Shown piece by piece: positions 13,076 through 24,879 of a stretch of DNA of 64,000 bases. The notes beneath the pieces were generated by a model. The model made no database searches, was not told where the DNA came from, and saw nothing but the letters and a program-made list of their open reading frames with translations. The translations under genes were made by a program, and so were the position numbers. Position 1 is the stretch's first letter. Each line of letters opens with the position of its first letter. Source of the stretch: Camellia lanceoleosa (lineage: Eukaryota > Streptophyta > Magnoliopsida > Ericales > Theaceae); NCBI GenBank assembly GCA_025200525.1, contig CM045761.1, positions 97,688,182 to 97,752,181 on the forward strand. Reading direction: 5' to 3'.

Positions 13076-14177
13076 ATGGTGGACAACATACCTCATGACA
13101 GAGCTTCCCCGAAAATCCCACCCCTGTTGTCTCCAGAGATAGAGGCGGAGCTTGATCTAGTGCTGCTACCACCTAGGATTCAACCTTTTAATATGATGAC
13201 ATATCATCCTCGGACGCATGTGCTACCACCCGAGAGCATCCGGGGTTTCAGAGGGTTTGTGCGAGGTACACCAGAGGACCTCTTGCTATGAGAGCCGGAC
13301 CCCCATCTATCTTACGGCACCACCGAGGTATACACTACATTTTTTTATTTTCTTCACTGTACATTGCATTTCTTGTTGTAACTGTATTTCTTGTTTCAAC
13401 TGCAATGTTGCATTGTTTACACTGCATTTCTTGCCCTCTTACTACATTTCTTGCCCTAATCACACTTTTGCACTGTATTTCTTAAACTGCCTTTGCATCT
13501 GCTTGTTCACATGTTGCTGTATATCACTGTTTTGATCACAGGAGGATTCTTGCTCTATTAGAGGCTATGGAGCCACGTTCGCGAGGGACTGGTACATAGA
13601 GCTTCCTGACGGTGTTCTCCACATTATCAGCGAGGCCGACTTTGGTTTATTTTTCACGGGGCTATCACGCCTTATTGCGAGTCGGCCTTTACTTGGAGCA
13701 TTGGTAGAGAGGTAGTGGGATACCACCAACTCTTTTCACTTCTCTACCGGGGAGATGACGATGACTCCCTATGACTTCTCCATGCTCACCGACATTGGAG
13801 TAGGGGGTCACTCGATTCCTTATGATGTGGACATGGGCAAGTGGGAGGCCGCCTGGATCTACCTGTTAGGGACACACCTGCTTCACTTCCGACTGGGGAT
13901 AGTACGATACAGTTGGTTCGCAGAGCGATTTTGAGGGACCGAGCCAGAGACAATTGAGGAGACAGAGCATTATGCCGGAGGTTTTTTGATGTTCCTCTTC
14001 GGTACCACTTTGTTCGTAAACCGGGCAAACACTGTAGGATTGTATCTTCTGAGTGCCTTGGTAGATTTATCTCAGGTCGGACTCTATGATTGGGGTGGTG
14101 CTGGCCTAGCCACATTGTACGGCTATATGAGCTCGACATACCGCGGGAGTGGAGATAGAGTCAAAGGCTACTGGTGA
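13076..14177 (+). pseudogene. Plant mobile domain (PMD/MAIN-like) pseudogene, 5' part
   Basis: The first exon starts ATG at 13076 and carries an in-frame TGA near 13289. A probable intron follows, with donor 'ccgaggtatac' near 13327 and acceptor 'ttttgatcacag' at about 13541. The next exon reads through the signatures of the plant mobile domain: 'PLLGALVER' followed by a W/D pair, 'FHFSTGEMTMTPYDFSML', 'LFGTTLF', 'YDWGGAGLATLYGYM'. In that frame there are stops TAG at 13713-13715 and TGA at 13932-13934, consistent with decay of TGG and CGA codons. PMD proteins are host nuclear factors (MAIL1/MAIN) that are repeatedly carried by plant transposons. The gene is cut at the inverted LTR terminus near 14212, so the tail is missing here; a comparable tail is at 33461-34278. 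Confidence 0.7.
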
Positions 14178-16650
14178 GCCTGGGAGGTACGCTTTACATT
14201 TCTGTTTTGACGACGGTCAAAAATGGGGTGTCTACAGTGACTTAATTTAAGAACTATATATTTTAGGAGAAACCATAAGCGTGGGTCTTTTATCCATCCA
14301 TAAGGTAACAATGTCGATGAGTGACTGGTTAGGAAGGGTTTTTGTCACGCCCCGACTTTTATTGACCAAATCCATTATAATAGTTCCATTTATTTGAGAA
14401 CATGAACAAGAATAAAGAACAACATTCTCTCATGACAACAATAATGATATAAATAAGACATGGTACAATGCTCTCAGGCTTACATTGAATGACAATAAAT
14501 AAAACAACAGGGATTTACCCTTATACAATATATGGCACATGGTCTACAAGTAAAGGACCCCGAGGCCAACAATTAAAAGACTTCAAGTCATGCACGATTC
14601 TTCCAGCCTTGGACCTAAAAATGTTTATCAACACATGGGATGAGCACTAAGTCCAATAGAGATCCCAAAGATCCTAACCAATCACAATATATAGATAAAA
14701 ATGATATTGAATGCATCAAAATATATCATACAAGTAGTGTGACATTTAATATCTAAAATATACACATAGTACTATATTTTCTCAAAACGTTCCTCTTGAC
14801 ACAATTCAGTATAAAACCAATTCTTCTCTTTTACATTCCCATCATTATTTCCAAAAGAAAATATTATGAAACCTCATTCTTTCTTTGATAAAATTTCCCA
14901 CGTTAACATAAAAGAATCTCACTAGAACCACCATTCTGAAAATATAAACCCACATGCAAATCATAATCCCCATCCGATCTCTTAATACATCATAAGCATT
15001 TACATCCCAACATATATATCTACAACCTTTCCTGACCATAGGCCCAAGGATTTAAAAAGATGACCGGTATGAAACCGTAAACACATATATACATTTGAAC
15101 AAGATAACCGAAGTAATACATACTACCAATCTCATCTCCATAATACTAAAACCGACAACACGAATATATATATATCCAAAATGGAATAATTGAGGTAATA
15201 CATACTACCAATCTCATCTCCACCAGCCTATAAGACGGATGGTAGATCAAACAATACCGATACCACATAACACTTTACCAACCTCACCTGAAAGGAGGTG
15301 CTCCTCAAGTCATACTTTACAGAGCGCAAATCGGAAGGGAACGAAGAACCTATCACAAGGTGCCACGCTTTGTAGCTAAAATACGGCGGGAAACAGACCC
15401 CTTTTTCGCAGTTTACCAGGCACAAATCGGAAGGGACAAGGAAACCTCTTTCAAGGCGCCATGCTTTCCTGGCTTAACACGGCAGGTAACGAACTCCCAA
15501 ACAACATCACATCAAAAGCATAACATACTAACGAACATCAACAATACATGGGTGTAATACATACACCTAGTATAATCATCACAATCTCAACTATTAACAG
15601 TTAAATACATTAACCCATTTCCATCAAAACGTGCTCCAAGCACCGCCGTTCAACAATGGGTTTTCTTACATTCTTAAAATGTTTCCAAACAGAACCTAAA
15701 TTACTAACATCAAAATCATACTATCTGACAACCGTCTCATAATACAAATACATTTATAAGTGTTATAGTTATCTCTTTAACAACATAATCCATAACTCAC
15801 CACTAAAGTTATCTATTCACAATGTTCACTTGCAACCAACATTATATCATCACATATCACATAGTCTATCCTACAATAATAACACATGGCATATATCTTA
15901 CAACAATCGATACCATCCTCCACCGATGGCCAAGGACAAAACTTGAGATGCCAAATACATAATCCGAAATAATAGATACACCTTTAGGTAATTCCACACT
16001 CCCGTTCATTGCAAACTCTCAAGTTTTATAAAAGGGTAATTAGTTCCATTTTGTTTTGGAAACAAAACCTTACTACTCCAAATCCTAACAAACACCACAG
16101 TGGCCACGTCCACCAACGTTAAACCAAAACCCAATTATTCATAACAACCACATTATAAACCCATTTCTATTTAACATTAAACTTCTCTTTAATATTCCAA
16201 ATCAATAAACTAAACACCCAACCTTTCCAATTCATATCCTACACATGATTTACAACCCACAACCAATTATACACAACTTATGAACTCACCAATATAAACC
16301 CAAATCCACCCATATGATTTTTACAAAATCAACCACAAACTATGCTTTTAAATGTAGTGAAAATACCACAAGTCTATCTATAAAGAGGTATTGAAGAGAA
16401 GCTCAAGAATCCCTACCTCTTGGAGTGAAGAGGAGAAAAGCCAAAAATCCACTAGCAACAAAAACACGGTCTGCTCAGATCAAAAGGTAGCCCTTGTGGC
16501 TCTCTACATTTTGATCTAAAGAACTAGGGGTAGAAAATGGGTGTAACTAGATAAAACCTAAGCTTTTAGGTCCAAGAAATCCTAACAATGGTGAAAAGGA
16601 GGAGAGAGAAAAGAGAGAAAAGCAAAAAGTGACTTTTCCAGCGCACTATG

Positions 16651-16660
16651 GCCTTATATA
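16651..16660 (-). promoter_or_regulatory. LTR promoter TATA box (element A)
   Basis: In minus reading the sequence is CTATATAAGGCC, about 440 bp from the LTR start. The same TATATAAGGC core is at 58344-58353 in the Tekay-like LTR on the right, so it is the likely retroelement promoter. Confidence 0.6.
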
Positions 16661-16664
16661 GACG

Positions 16665-16860
16665 CGCAGTCCGCTTGAGCGCAAGAAGTGATGCTCGAGC
16701 ATCCAGAAACAGAAAGTGTGACCGCTCGAGTGCAAGAAGTAACGCTCGAATGTAGAATACAAACTCTCAGAAGTTTTACAGACAAGTGACCACCGCTCGA
16801 GCACAATAAGTACCGCTCGAGCGCAAGAAAGCTCGAGTGAAGAATGACAACTCTCAGTAT
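16665..16860. repeat. Cluster of CTCGAG palindromes in LTR A
   Basis: Five or more copies of CGCTCGAGCG-like palindromes, often separated by 'CAAGAAGTA' or a similar short spacer. A further copy lies across the LTR B insertion at about 25650. They are upstream of the TATA box in this LTR. Comparable clusters are at 19015-19130 and 59040-59350. Confidence 0.7.
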
Positions 16861-19014
16861 CTCTACAGACATGTTGTGACGACCCCACCGCGTATAATGA
16901 TTAGCACTTAATTGATTAAGGAGATTTGAATTTTAATTACTCATTATGCTGATTTAATTTGAGATTTACGAAAGTTATGGTGACTAATTCGTATATGATT
17001 TTATTAAGGATTTATGTTAGAATTTTGAAATTAAAAGCCTAAATGGCTTAAGATGGTACAAATGGTGATTTGAATTATTTTAATTTCGAGTATTGGACCA
17101 TATGGAGTTTAATTAAATATTCGATTCAGATTTATAAAATTGAGATTTGATTAATTGGGTCCGAATTGGAGTTAATTAAGTTATACGAAGTAGGAATTAA
17201 GATTATTATGAATTAAATTCATTTATGTGGTGCCTAATTTGAATATGTAATTTATTGACGAAATTTTGAGTCTGATTAGAAATTGAAGGCTTAAATGATT
17301 TAAGAAACCCAAATTGAGGATGGAAATAAGTTTAATTTAATATTTGGAACCTTTTGGGAGTTTGATTAAAAACCTAATTCAGAATAATGAATATAAATAT
17401 AATGAATTGGGCTCTAAAGAAAATCAAATTGGACAGATTAAATTATGTGAAATTTATGATTAATTGTAATTAATTTAATTATGTGTTAATTAAGATTTAT
17501 TAAGACTAAGTGCTATTTAAATTAGGCTAATCTTATTCATGAATTAAATTAAGAAAGAATCTAAAATTGTGAGTGTGTGTGGGTGTGGAGAGAAACCTGT
17601 GTGGGCGTGCTGAGAATTCTAGTTATACAAGTGTGTATACATGTGATGTTGAGACAAAGGTGTGTGTGTGTGTGTGTACTAGTGAGTTCTAGAATCAATG
17701 AGAACAAAAGAAAAGCAAAAAGAAAAAAGTGAACTCAATATGTTGGATAGGAATGTAATGGAAGCAAAAAAGACCGAGAGAGAGAAAGAGGAGGACCGAG
17801 ACAGAGAGAGTTTGCTACTGGAAATCCAACTCAAGAGTTCAAGAAGAAGAAATAAGGAAGGAAAATCTAGGAAAGGTGTGGAATTAAAGGGGAGTTCAAG
17901 AATTTATCAAAGATTCATCAAATTCAAGAGTTTAGGTAAGAAATTAAAGCTTAATCCTTATAGATTGATTACTTAACAACCAAAATCAAGAAGTAAATGG
18001 GTTTAATTACATGGAAATAAAAAGAATTAGGAAAAGAATGAAGAAAATTTGAGTTAGGTTTGATAATTAAGAAATTGATGTTGTAATTTAATATTTGAGT
18101 TTGATCTTTGTCATCCTTCATAAATTTGAAGGTTATCCTTACATGCATTGTGAATCTTCAAGATTTTAGAATTTAATTCATATTTTAAAGTTTATGAGTT
18201 TGGTTGTGATATAAATTAAGAAGTCAAACTATAGTTTGAGCTTGATAATGGAGAATTGGTTGTATTTCGATAAGTGTTTTATACATGCATCATGGATTTT
18301 GAAGAATTTAAGATGATCAATTTCATGTTTTTGAATAAAAGAAGGAAGAAAAGAAGGAATAAATTTTATAAAAAATCAAGTTTATGGAAATTTGGGGTTA
18401 ATCCTAAAGTTAGACAATGTTTTGATTTTATTATGAAAGATAGGAATTGGTTTAATTTTAATTTTGAATCCATGCATGTAATTCAAATTAAAAGTTTTAT
18501 TCAAATTGAACATATTTTGAAACATCTGTAATTAAGTTTTGGGTTAAAAAGTATGAGTTTATGAAGAATGAGATTTAATTTTATATTAACGGAGTTTTGA
18601 TGTCAATGGTTTAAAATTGATCAGGTTTTCTTAATTATTTAAGAGTTTGTAATATTTTAGACAAGCCATGTTAAACCTAAGTTTTGAAATTATATTTTGA
18701 AAGCTTAATTCATATTTTAGAACTTATGAGATTGAAATTGGGTTTGATATGGATGAAATGAACTAAATTTAAATTTGGACAAGTATGGAAATAAATTGTA
18801 ATTTAATTTGAGAATCAAAACTTAGTTTGATTTTGATTTAAATTTCATACATGCAAATATTGTTGAAAGGGCCTTATAGATTCAATTTTAAGTTTCATTA
18901 AACAAATATATGTAATTGGGAATGTTTTTTCATATTCGAGTGAGTCATGCATGAATTTGGAGCCTTGGTAATGTGTATTGAAGTTTAAATAATGTTCTGG
19001 AAAACCCAGAATTT

Positions 19015-19130
19015 GTCACTGTCGCTCGAGCAAAGAAGTTGTCGCTCGAGCATAGAATGAAAGCAACCTGTATTTTTGCAGACCAAGGGGTTTACTCGAG
19101 CGACCAATGTTGCGCTCGAGCGAAGGGTTC
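19015..19130. repeat. Cluster of CTCGAG palindromes in LTR B
   Basis: Four CTCGAGC-type sites; two are joined by the spacer 'AAAGAAGTTGT'. Same motif and spacer style as in LTR A and LTR F, but here downstream of the expected promoter position. Confidence 0.7.
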
Positions 19131-19802
19131 TATTTCAGAAAATTTTGAAAAGCTGTTTCATATTTCGATTTCCGTTCTCTTTTACTTCCAAGCATTCTAG
19201 ACATGATTTATGGCTCATTGAAGATTAATAAGCTAACAATCAATATAAATTAGTTAATTAAAGGATGAATCGTTGATCTAGCAGCTGTAATTGTTTAAGA
19301 AGTCAAGGAATTGGTCTATTGAAAAATGACTCAATAATAAAAGAATATGTGAAATAAGAACCCGATTCATTTGAATAAGAAAGAATAAGCGTAGTAGAAT
19401 TTCAGACTACTTAGACAGAAAAAGACAAGAAAAGTCAAGTTTGATCAATGAATTGATATTGTATTTCAATGTGTATATGTTATGTGCTTGTGTAGGTCAC
19501 GTGCTATTGTCTGCCTGATTTATCTGATCTGTCCAATCTGTTTGATTTGCTCTGCAGCTATCTGTGAGTAATAACTTAGTAAAGCTATGTTCAAGTTAAA
19601 TTATTTTCTGTATGTGAAGTAAGAGCTGTTTTATGAAATGTTATGTTCTATAGTATGAATGATTGTCCAATTCTAATAAATATTTGTGACATTAAATCTA
19701 TGATTCAAGTATGCTATCTGTACCTCGACCGGAGGTTCCTTTATGGAACTGACAAGTTATCTATACCCGGCTGGAGGTTCCTTTATGGAACTGACAAGTT
19801 AT

Positions 19803-22800
19803 TGCAGAGCCGCCCCGAGAACTCCCAGGCTTTGCGCCTGCCAGGGCGCGAATTTCGTTTTGCTCTCTAGCTACTACAGTTTGGACTCAATGTCACGGTT
19901 CTGAATCTAATCTCGCAAAGTGCAATGCAAGACCGATAAATCACCAAAGAGTCCAAATTTGACAAATCGTTTTGGAAAACTGATTTTTATAAAGAAGTGC
20001 CAAACATGGACTGCTTTGCCAGATACAGAGTCGCCACCTAAATATTTTATTTTGGGGGAATTTAGGAAATCCTGACTCATGCCTAAGGCCACGTGTCTAT
20101 CATCACCAAAGTTGCCTCGGCTCAGGAACTTGGGTACGAGAGAGGAAGGTCATGCAATGAGCAGCCCCGCTCGCCCGATCAAAGATCGGCCTGTACTAAG
20201 CATGATATCTTGTTTTTGAAAACACATGTGTTCTTATTCCGGTTATTAACCTAGAATTACTATGTGATGCACACAGCATACAAGTGTAGACTAGATCGCC
20301 TAAGTTGGAACAAAACATTGCATGCTCATTTGTTTGAAAACAGTTTAGAGGTGCTACTCGTAAGTAGGCTAAATCGCGAATTTTGATGAATTGGTCCAAT
20401 TCAAGCAATCCAACCTTCACCCACAGGCATTCAAGCAGTTAATCACATAAGTAGTTAGCCTCATGGCAAGCATGCTTTCATGGCAATCGATAACACATGC
20501 AGTATGCTAAAGCGTAAATACTCACAGTGTACTCTGAGCCAAAACAGAGAACTAGTTAGAAATCATGCATGATCCTAGTTCATGTTAAGATGGCTAATGC
20601 AACACATGTAAAAATGCAACTCAGATAAGCTCGGCTATTCTAAGATGGCATGTGAAATGTGACAATTTGATACATGTATTCAACTTGAAATTGAAATAAA
20701 ATGCAGTTAGTATGATGCGCCGAGCCCGATGCATGAAATACAGATGAATGGATGCACGCATGTAAAGCATAAGGATGCTAATTGAAATATGCCCTAAAAC
20801 TAACCATCATAAGTAGTTAAGTAAAAGGAAGAAAGAAATGGGGGTTGGAAGACATGCATCATACACACGCACACTTATTACAACAATTGGCCCTCTCGAC
20901 GGAGGGTCCAAATAAGAAACTAACTAGCTAATCTAAGCTAATTAAACTAATTATTACATCACAAAACTAATTAACTAACAAGCTAATTAATTAAGCTATT
21001 ACAACACAAATTGAATAGCTAAGCACATTAGCTAATTAAGTACAAACCAAAGCCTAAACTAGCTAAGCAAATTAGCTAAGTAAAGCGATAAATCAGGAGC
21101 CTCTAGGGTGGGAAGTATATGCATGCTCGGTCGCCTTGTTCGGAAATCCGTCGTGATGCCCCGATTTGCCTCTATTTGCAACTGTTCTTAGGACATTGCA
21201 CCAAGCTCCAGAAAGCTTCCAACTCACCTTGGGAACCTGTAGGAGGGCTGCCGACCAGTTGTTGGTGATTCTAGCCACTGGCCGACCATCTATCTTTGTT
21301 GCAGACCAGAAAAAGTGGTCGGCCAGCTAGTTTTTCTGGCTGGCCGACCAGTTGTTGCTGCATTTCTCTACTTTGCTGCAACAGAGAGCAAGAAAGGGCA
21401 TGACAATGTATTTGCTAGATATGTGTGCACAACCACCCTCCCTATCATTTCATGAGCTCAAGGGAGTGTGGTTCTCGACCCTCGGGCCACCAATCATGCA
21501 TCTCGATGCATGATGGCCAAGAAGTTGAATTGCATAATTCAATGTAAAATGAATGCACACATAAACACATAAAGCCTTGAACTCTATCATATATGATCAA
21601 GAGCGTCGGCGATCGAAAATTGAGGCACGTTTCATCACTTCAAGTATGAAACGTCACTCGTTCCTCTTGTTTGGACTAACACCTACTCCAAACACAATGC
21701 AAGCAACTAGCATGGCGTACATAATGCAATGCAATATCAAGTATGCAAACATGTAATGCAATAAAACAAGCATGCAAACAACATGCGAGGGACAAGCATG
21801 CAAATATGCAATGCAATGTAACATAGCATACTCAATGCTAAATGGCATGCATACTCAATGCAAAGCAACAAAAAGGCATACACAATGCAAACAATAACAT
21901 GGCATACTCAATGCAGTGTAACACGGCATACTCAATGCTCAATGGACTTAAACCGAATGTGGGTAGACCTCAGCCATGCCCAAAACAGTGGCCATAATGC
22001 TAAAATGAAGGCATGAAGATCAAGACAAGCATGCTCAATACAAAGGCCCATCAACTAGGCATAAGAGCACAACTCTCAAGAGTGCTCAAGAAATGATTAA
22101 CATGGGAGTGTAACAACACTATGTGCACTGAAATAAAGTATGAAATGATGCCAAATCACTCAAACAATACAAGCATAGCATGCAAGGGTCCTTAAAGCAT
22201 AAGGCTAGTAAAGAGCAACACAAAAGGGGCATGCAATACATGGCATAAATGCATGAATCAATCATGGACAGAGCTCAAATAGGTCTAAACAAAGACTAAA
22301 ACATGCTAAGATGGAGGCCCAAAGGTCTAGGCAAGATGGCATACATGCTAGGCCATAAACAAGGCAACAATGCACAACACTTAAAGGCACTTAAAGAGTG
22401 AATGAAGTGGGAGCATGGCAATGCTATATGCTCTGAAATACCATGATAAATGATTCCAAATCATGTACATGTTACAAATGAAGCATGCTATGGTGCTCAA
22501 AACTTGAAGCTAGCATAGGCATTTGTACTACAACTATGCAAAACATGAAGCATATGGCAAAGGCAACCCAAAACAGTCATAGAACATGTCAAATTGAGTC
22601 TAAAACATGTATGGAAGGAAGCCAAAACAAGCTAGCATAAAGGGCACAAAGCATGGAATATGCAAGGCAAATAAGGAGGATTACACTACACCTACCAAAA
22701 CCAATCATGGGATGGCTTCGCCAACAAAAATAAAAGTTATATCATGGCAAAATAACCCCAAAAACACATCAAAATGATAGCTCACAAGCTTAGGCATGAA

Positions 22801-24879
22801 GGCATACGCAATGGTTCATGTTTAAGGCATAAAGGGAAAACCCTCCAACGCATTTCAAATGATGCCAAATCATGAAAATAGACCAAGGAATGCATGCTAG
22901 TGGACTTGATACACAAAGCTAATAAGCTAGATTGAACCATGGCTATACAAAGCAAGTCATGCATGACCAAAACAACAAAAATCAGAGCTTAAGCATGATA
23001 AAACATGGACAAAAGCTTCTTAGAGTTAAGCCAAAAACATGCTAGAATGACAGTCTAAAGCATGGCACACATTAGGCTAATTTATGGAAATGCACTACAA
23101 GTGCATGAAGCATGCATACGGCCACCAAACCCACCCAAAACAGAGTCATGGCATGCTAAAACAACACCAAAAACCTACTGAGATGGACTCAAAACACACT
23201 AGAATGACATGTTCAAACATGAGGCATACAAGACTAGTTTATGAAATTTACACTACAAGTGTATTAAGCATGCATGAGGTGATCAAGACAACTAAAAATA
23301 GTGGCATGCCATCTTAAAATAACCCCAAAAACATGCTAAGAACAAGCCAACACAAGCTTAATAAACATGCTCAAACATGAGGCATTCAAAGCAAGCATTC
23401 AAAATACAAGGAGAGGGGATGGCCCCCTCCTACTTGGGACCCCAAAACCACCTTTTCACCACCGAAAATCCTCTGGATTTCAGTGGTAGAAAGGTCATGC
23501 AAAGGCTAGAACAAGAGCCAAAAGGGATGGCTCAAAACAAGGCCTAACAAGGCCTAAGAGGGGGTAGACCACCCCCAACACAAAAGTGACTTGAAACAAA
23601 CATTTTAAGCATGCAAAAACAGAACTTTTTGTAGTTAGGAGTTAAGCTTAAATCAGTATGCAAATAGGTCCAAAAGCTTAAGCAAAATCAAGGGATTTAA
23701 GGGTTAGAAGCTCACCCTTGATGAACACCTTCAAAACCACAACTCTAATATGTTTTCCAAGCTCAAACCAATCCAACAACACCAAAACCAGCTCCTAAGC
23801 ACCTCAGCAACAAAAGGATGGTGTTTGAGTGTGTGTTTGTGTGTTAAAGTATGATAAAACTACACTTTTGAAGCACAAATATGAAGCAAAGGGCAAGATA
23901 GATACAAGGGTGTATCTATAACTCTCCAACACCAAAAATCTGAACCTGGAGGAGGGAGGAGGAGGTTCTCGTATATAGAGAACAAAAGTGTAAGCTTGTT
24001 GGACAAGCTTTGGCCTCAAAGCCATCCCTCCATACACGTGTATGGAGGATGGTTTTAGTGCCTCCAAGCTGGCATAGCTGGATGAAAATATCTCCAAAAA
24101 GGTGACAAAAAGTACCCGACCACTTGAAATGGTCAGCCAGCTACTTGAAGTGGTCGGCTGACCACCACAAGTGGTCTCCTAAGATGAAAACTGGTCGGCT
24201 ATGGTGGGAGAGAGTCTAGAGCGTGAAAATAATGCAGTGGTGTGGTGGCCGACCAGAAAAAGTGGCCCAAAGACCAAGGAGACCAGTTGGCCGACTAGAA
24301 AACTGGCTGGCGGGGAGGAAAGTGGTCTCCAAGGGGAAGAACTGGTCTCCCACCCTTGTACCACCTTCCAAACAAGGAAAACAAGGTTTGTACCAAAAAC
24401 AAACCAAAACGGATGCGCGACGAAAGTTCAGGAGGCAAGGCATGCGTTCGGAAGCCTCGAAAACTAGTCTACGGGCACCAAAAGTGGTGTGCGACCACAA
24501 AAGTGGTCTCTCGGACCATAGTGTCCCTCTAGGCAGAGGCAACAAGGTGTGGTTCAAAAACCACGCCAAACGGAGAACATTAAACGGTCCCGAGACAAGG
24601 CGTGCGGCCGAAGGCTCCGAAAATCGGAAACTAGTCTCCAAATGCAAAAAGTGGTCTACGACCACAAAAGGGTGGTCTACAAGACCACTCCCTCCCTCCA
24701 GGGAAGTGAAACAGGGCTTGGTCCGCAAACCGAGCCAAAGCACAAAGAGTTCAGAGGCCCAGAGGCAAGGCACCAAGCCGAAACTCCGGAAACTCGAAAC
24801 GAGCACAACATGCACAATCACTAAGCGCTCAATCGATGATGTCTGTGTCTTAAGGTCGGTCAAAAATGGAGTGTCTACA
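19803..24879 (-). mobile_element. Ogre-like 5.08-kb solo LTR (copy C3) with perfect TSD
   Basis: Plus-strand ends are TGCAGAGCCGCCCCGAGAAC and …AAAATGGAGTGTCTACA, a TG…CA unit. It is flanked by GTTAT at 19798-19802 and GTTAT at 24880-24884, a perfect 5-bp target-site duplication splitting a minisatellite in LTR B. Large blocks match the other Ogre-like copies: 19870-20220 with 4085-4410, the 'gcacgtttcatcacttcaag' block near 21630, and the CCATACACGTGTATGG palindrome at about 24028. There is no internal domain, so it is a solo LTR left by recombination of a complete element. Its length is in the range known for Ogre LTRs and it fixes both LTR boundaries of this family. Confidence 0.85.
24350..24835. 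repeat. Three tandem units of about 165 bp in LTR C3
   Basis: The motif 'aaggtttgtaccaaaaac' recurs in altered form at about 24384, 24545 and 24713, each followed by 'ggcaaggc' and a gaaact-rich stretch. The matching part of copy C1 (about 8080-8215) has a single unit, so the expansion is specific to this copy. It explains why long frames stay open here on both strands. Confidence 0.7.

Larger units (their letters stand above)
8860..14236 (+). mobile_element. Rearranged Ogre-like element carrying a captured gene (copy C2)
   Basis: Positions 8860-12660 are a plus-oriented Ogre-like LTR beginning TGTAGACACCTCATTTTTGA. Compared with the copy at 31680-33450, the last 380 bp or so of the LTR are missing. 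Non-LTR sequence with a decayed plant-mobile-domain gene follows directly. The right end, 14212-14236, is a 25-bp reverse complement of the LTR start (…AAAATGGGGTGTCTACA), so the unit has matching inverted termini instead of two direct LTRs. No 5-bp duplication was visible (GCATG left, GTGAC right). I infer an LTR element whose right half was replaced by a rearrangement; mobilisation as an inverted-terminus unit is possible but unproven. Confidence 0.6.
3881..14342 (-). mobile_element. Interrupted Tekay-like LTR (family D), in three pieces
   Basis: It begins TGTCACGACCC at 3881, the reverse complement of a Tekay-like LTR 3' end, and then shows in reverse the same landmarks as LTR E ('gactggcc', 'aggcctc', 'ggggccttaagcggaagc'). 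The pieces are 3881-4032, 8273-8859 and 14237-14342, separated by two Ogre-like insertions (4033-8272 and 8860-14236) and running into the left end of another element at 14343. A small array of about 28-bp units ('gcctcaggcccacat' type) lies at about 8668-8738. The 5' part of this LTR was not found, so it is truncated or displaced. Confidence 0.6.

Noticed and set aside
17698..17976. Lysine/glutamate-rich open frame of 92 codons
   Set aside because: It arises from the AG-rich leader of LTR B; no homologue appears in LTR F at the same place.
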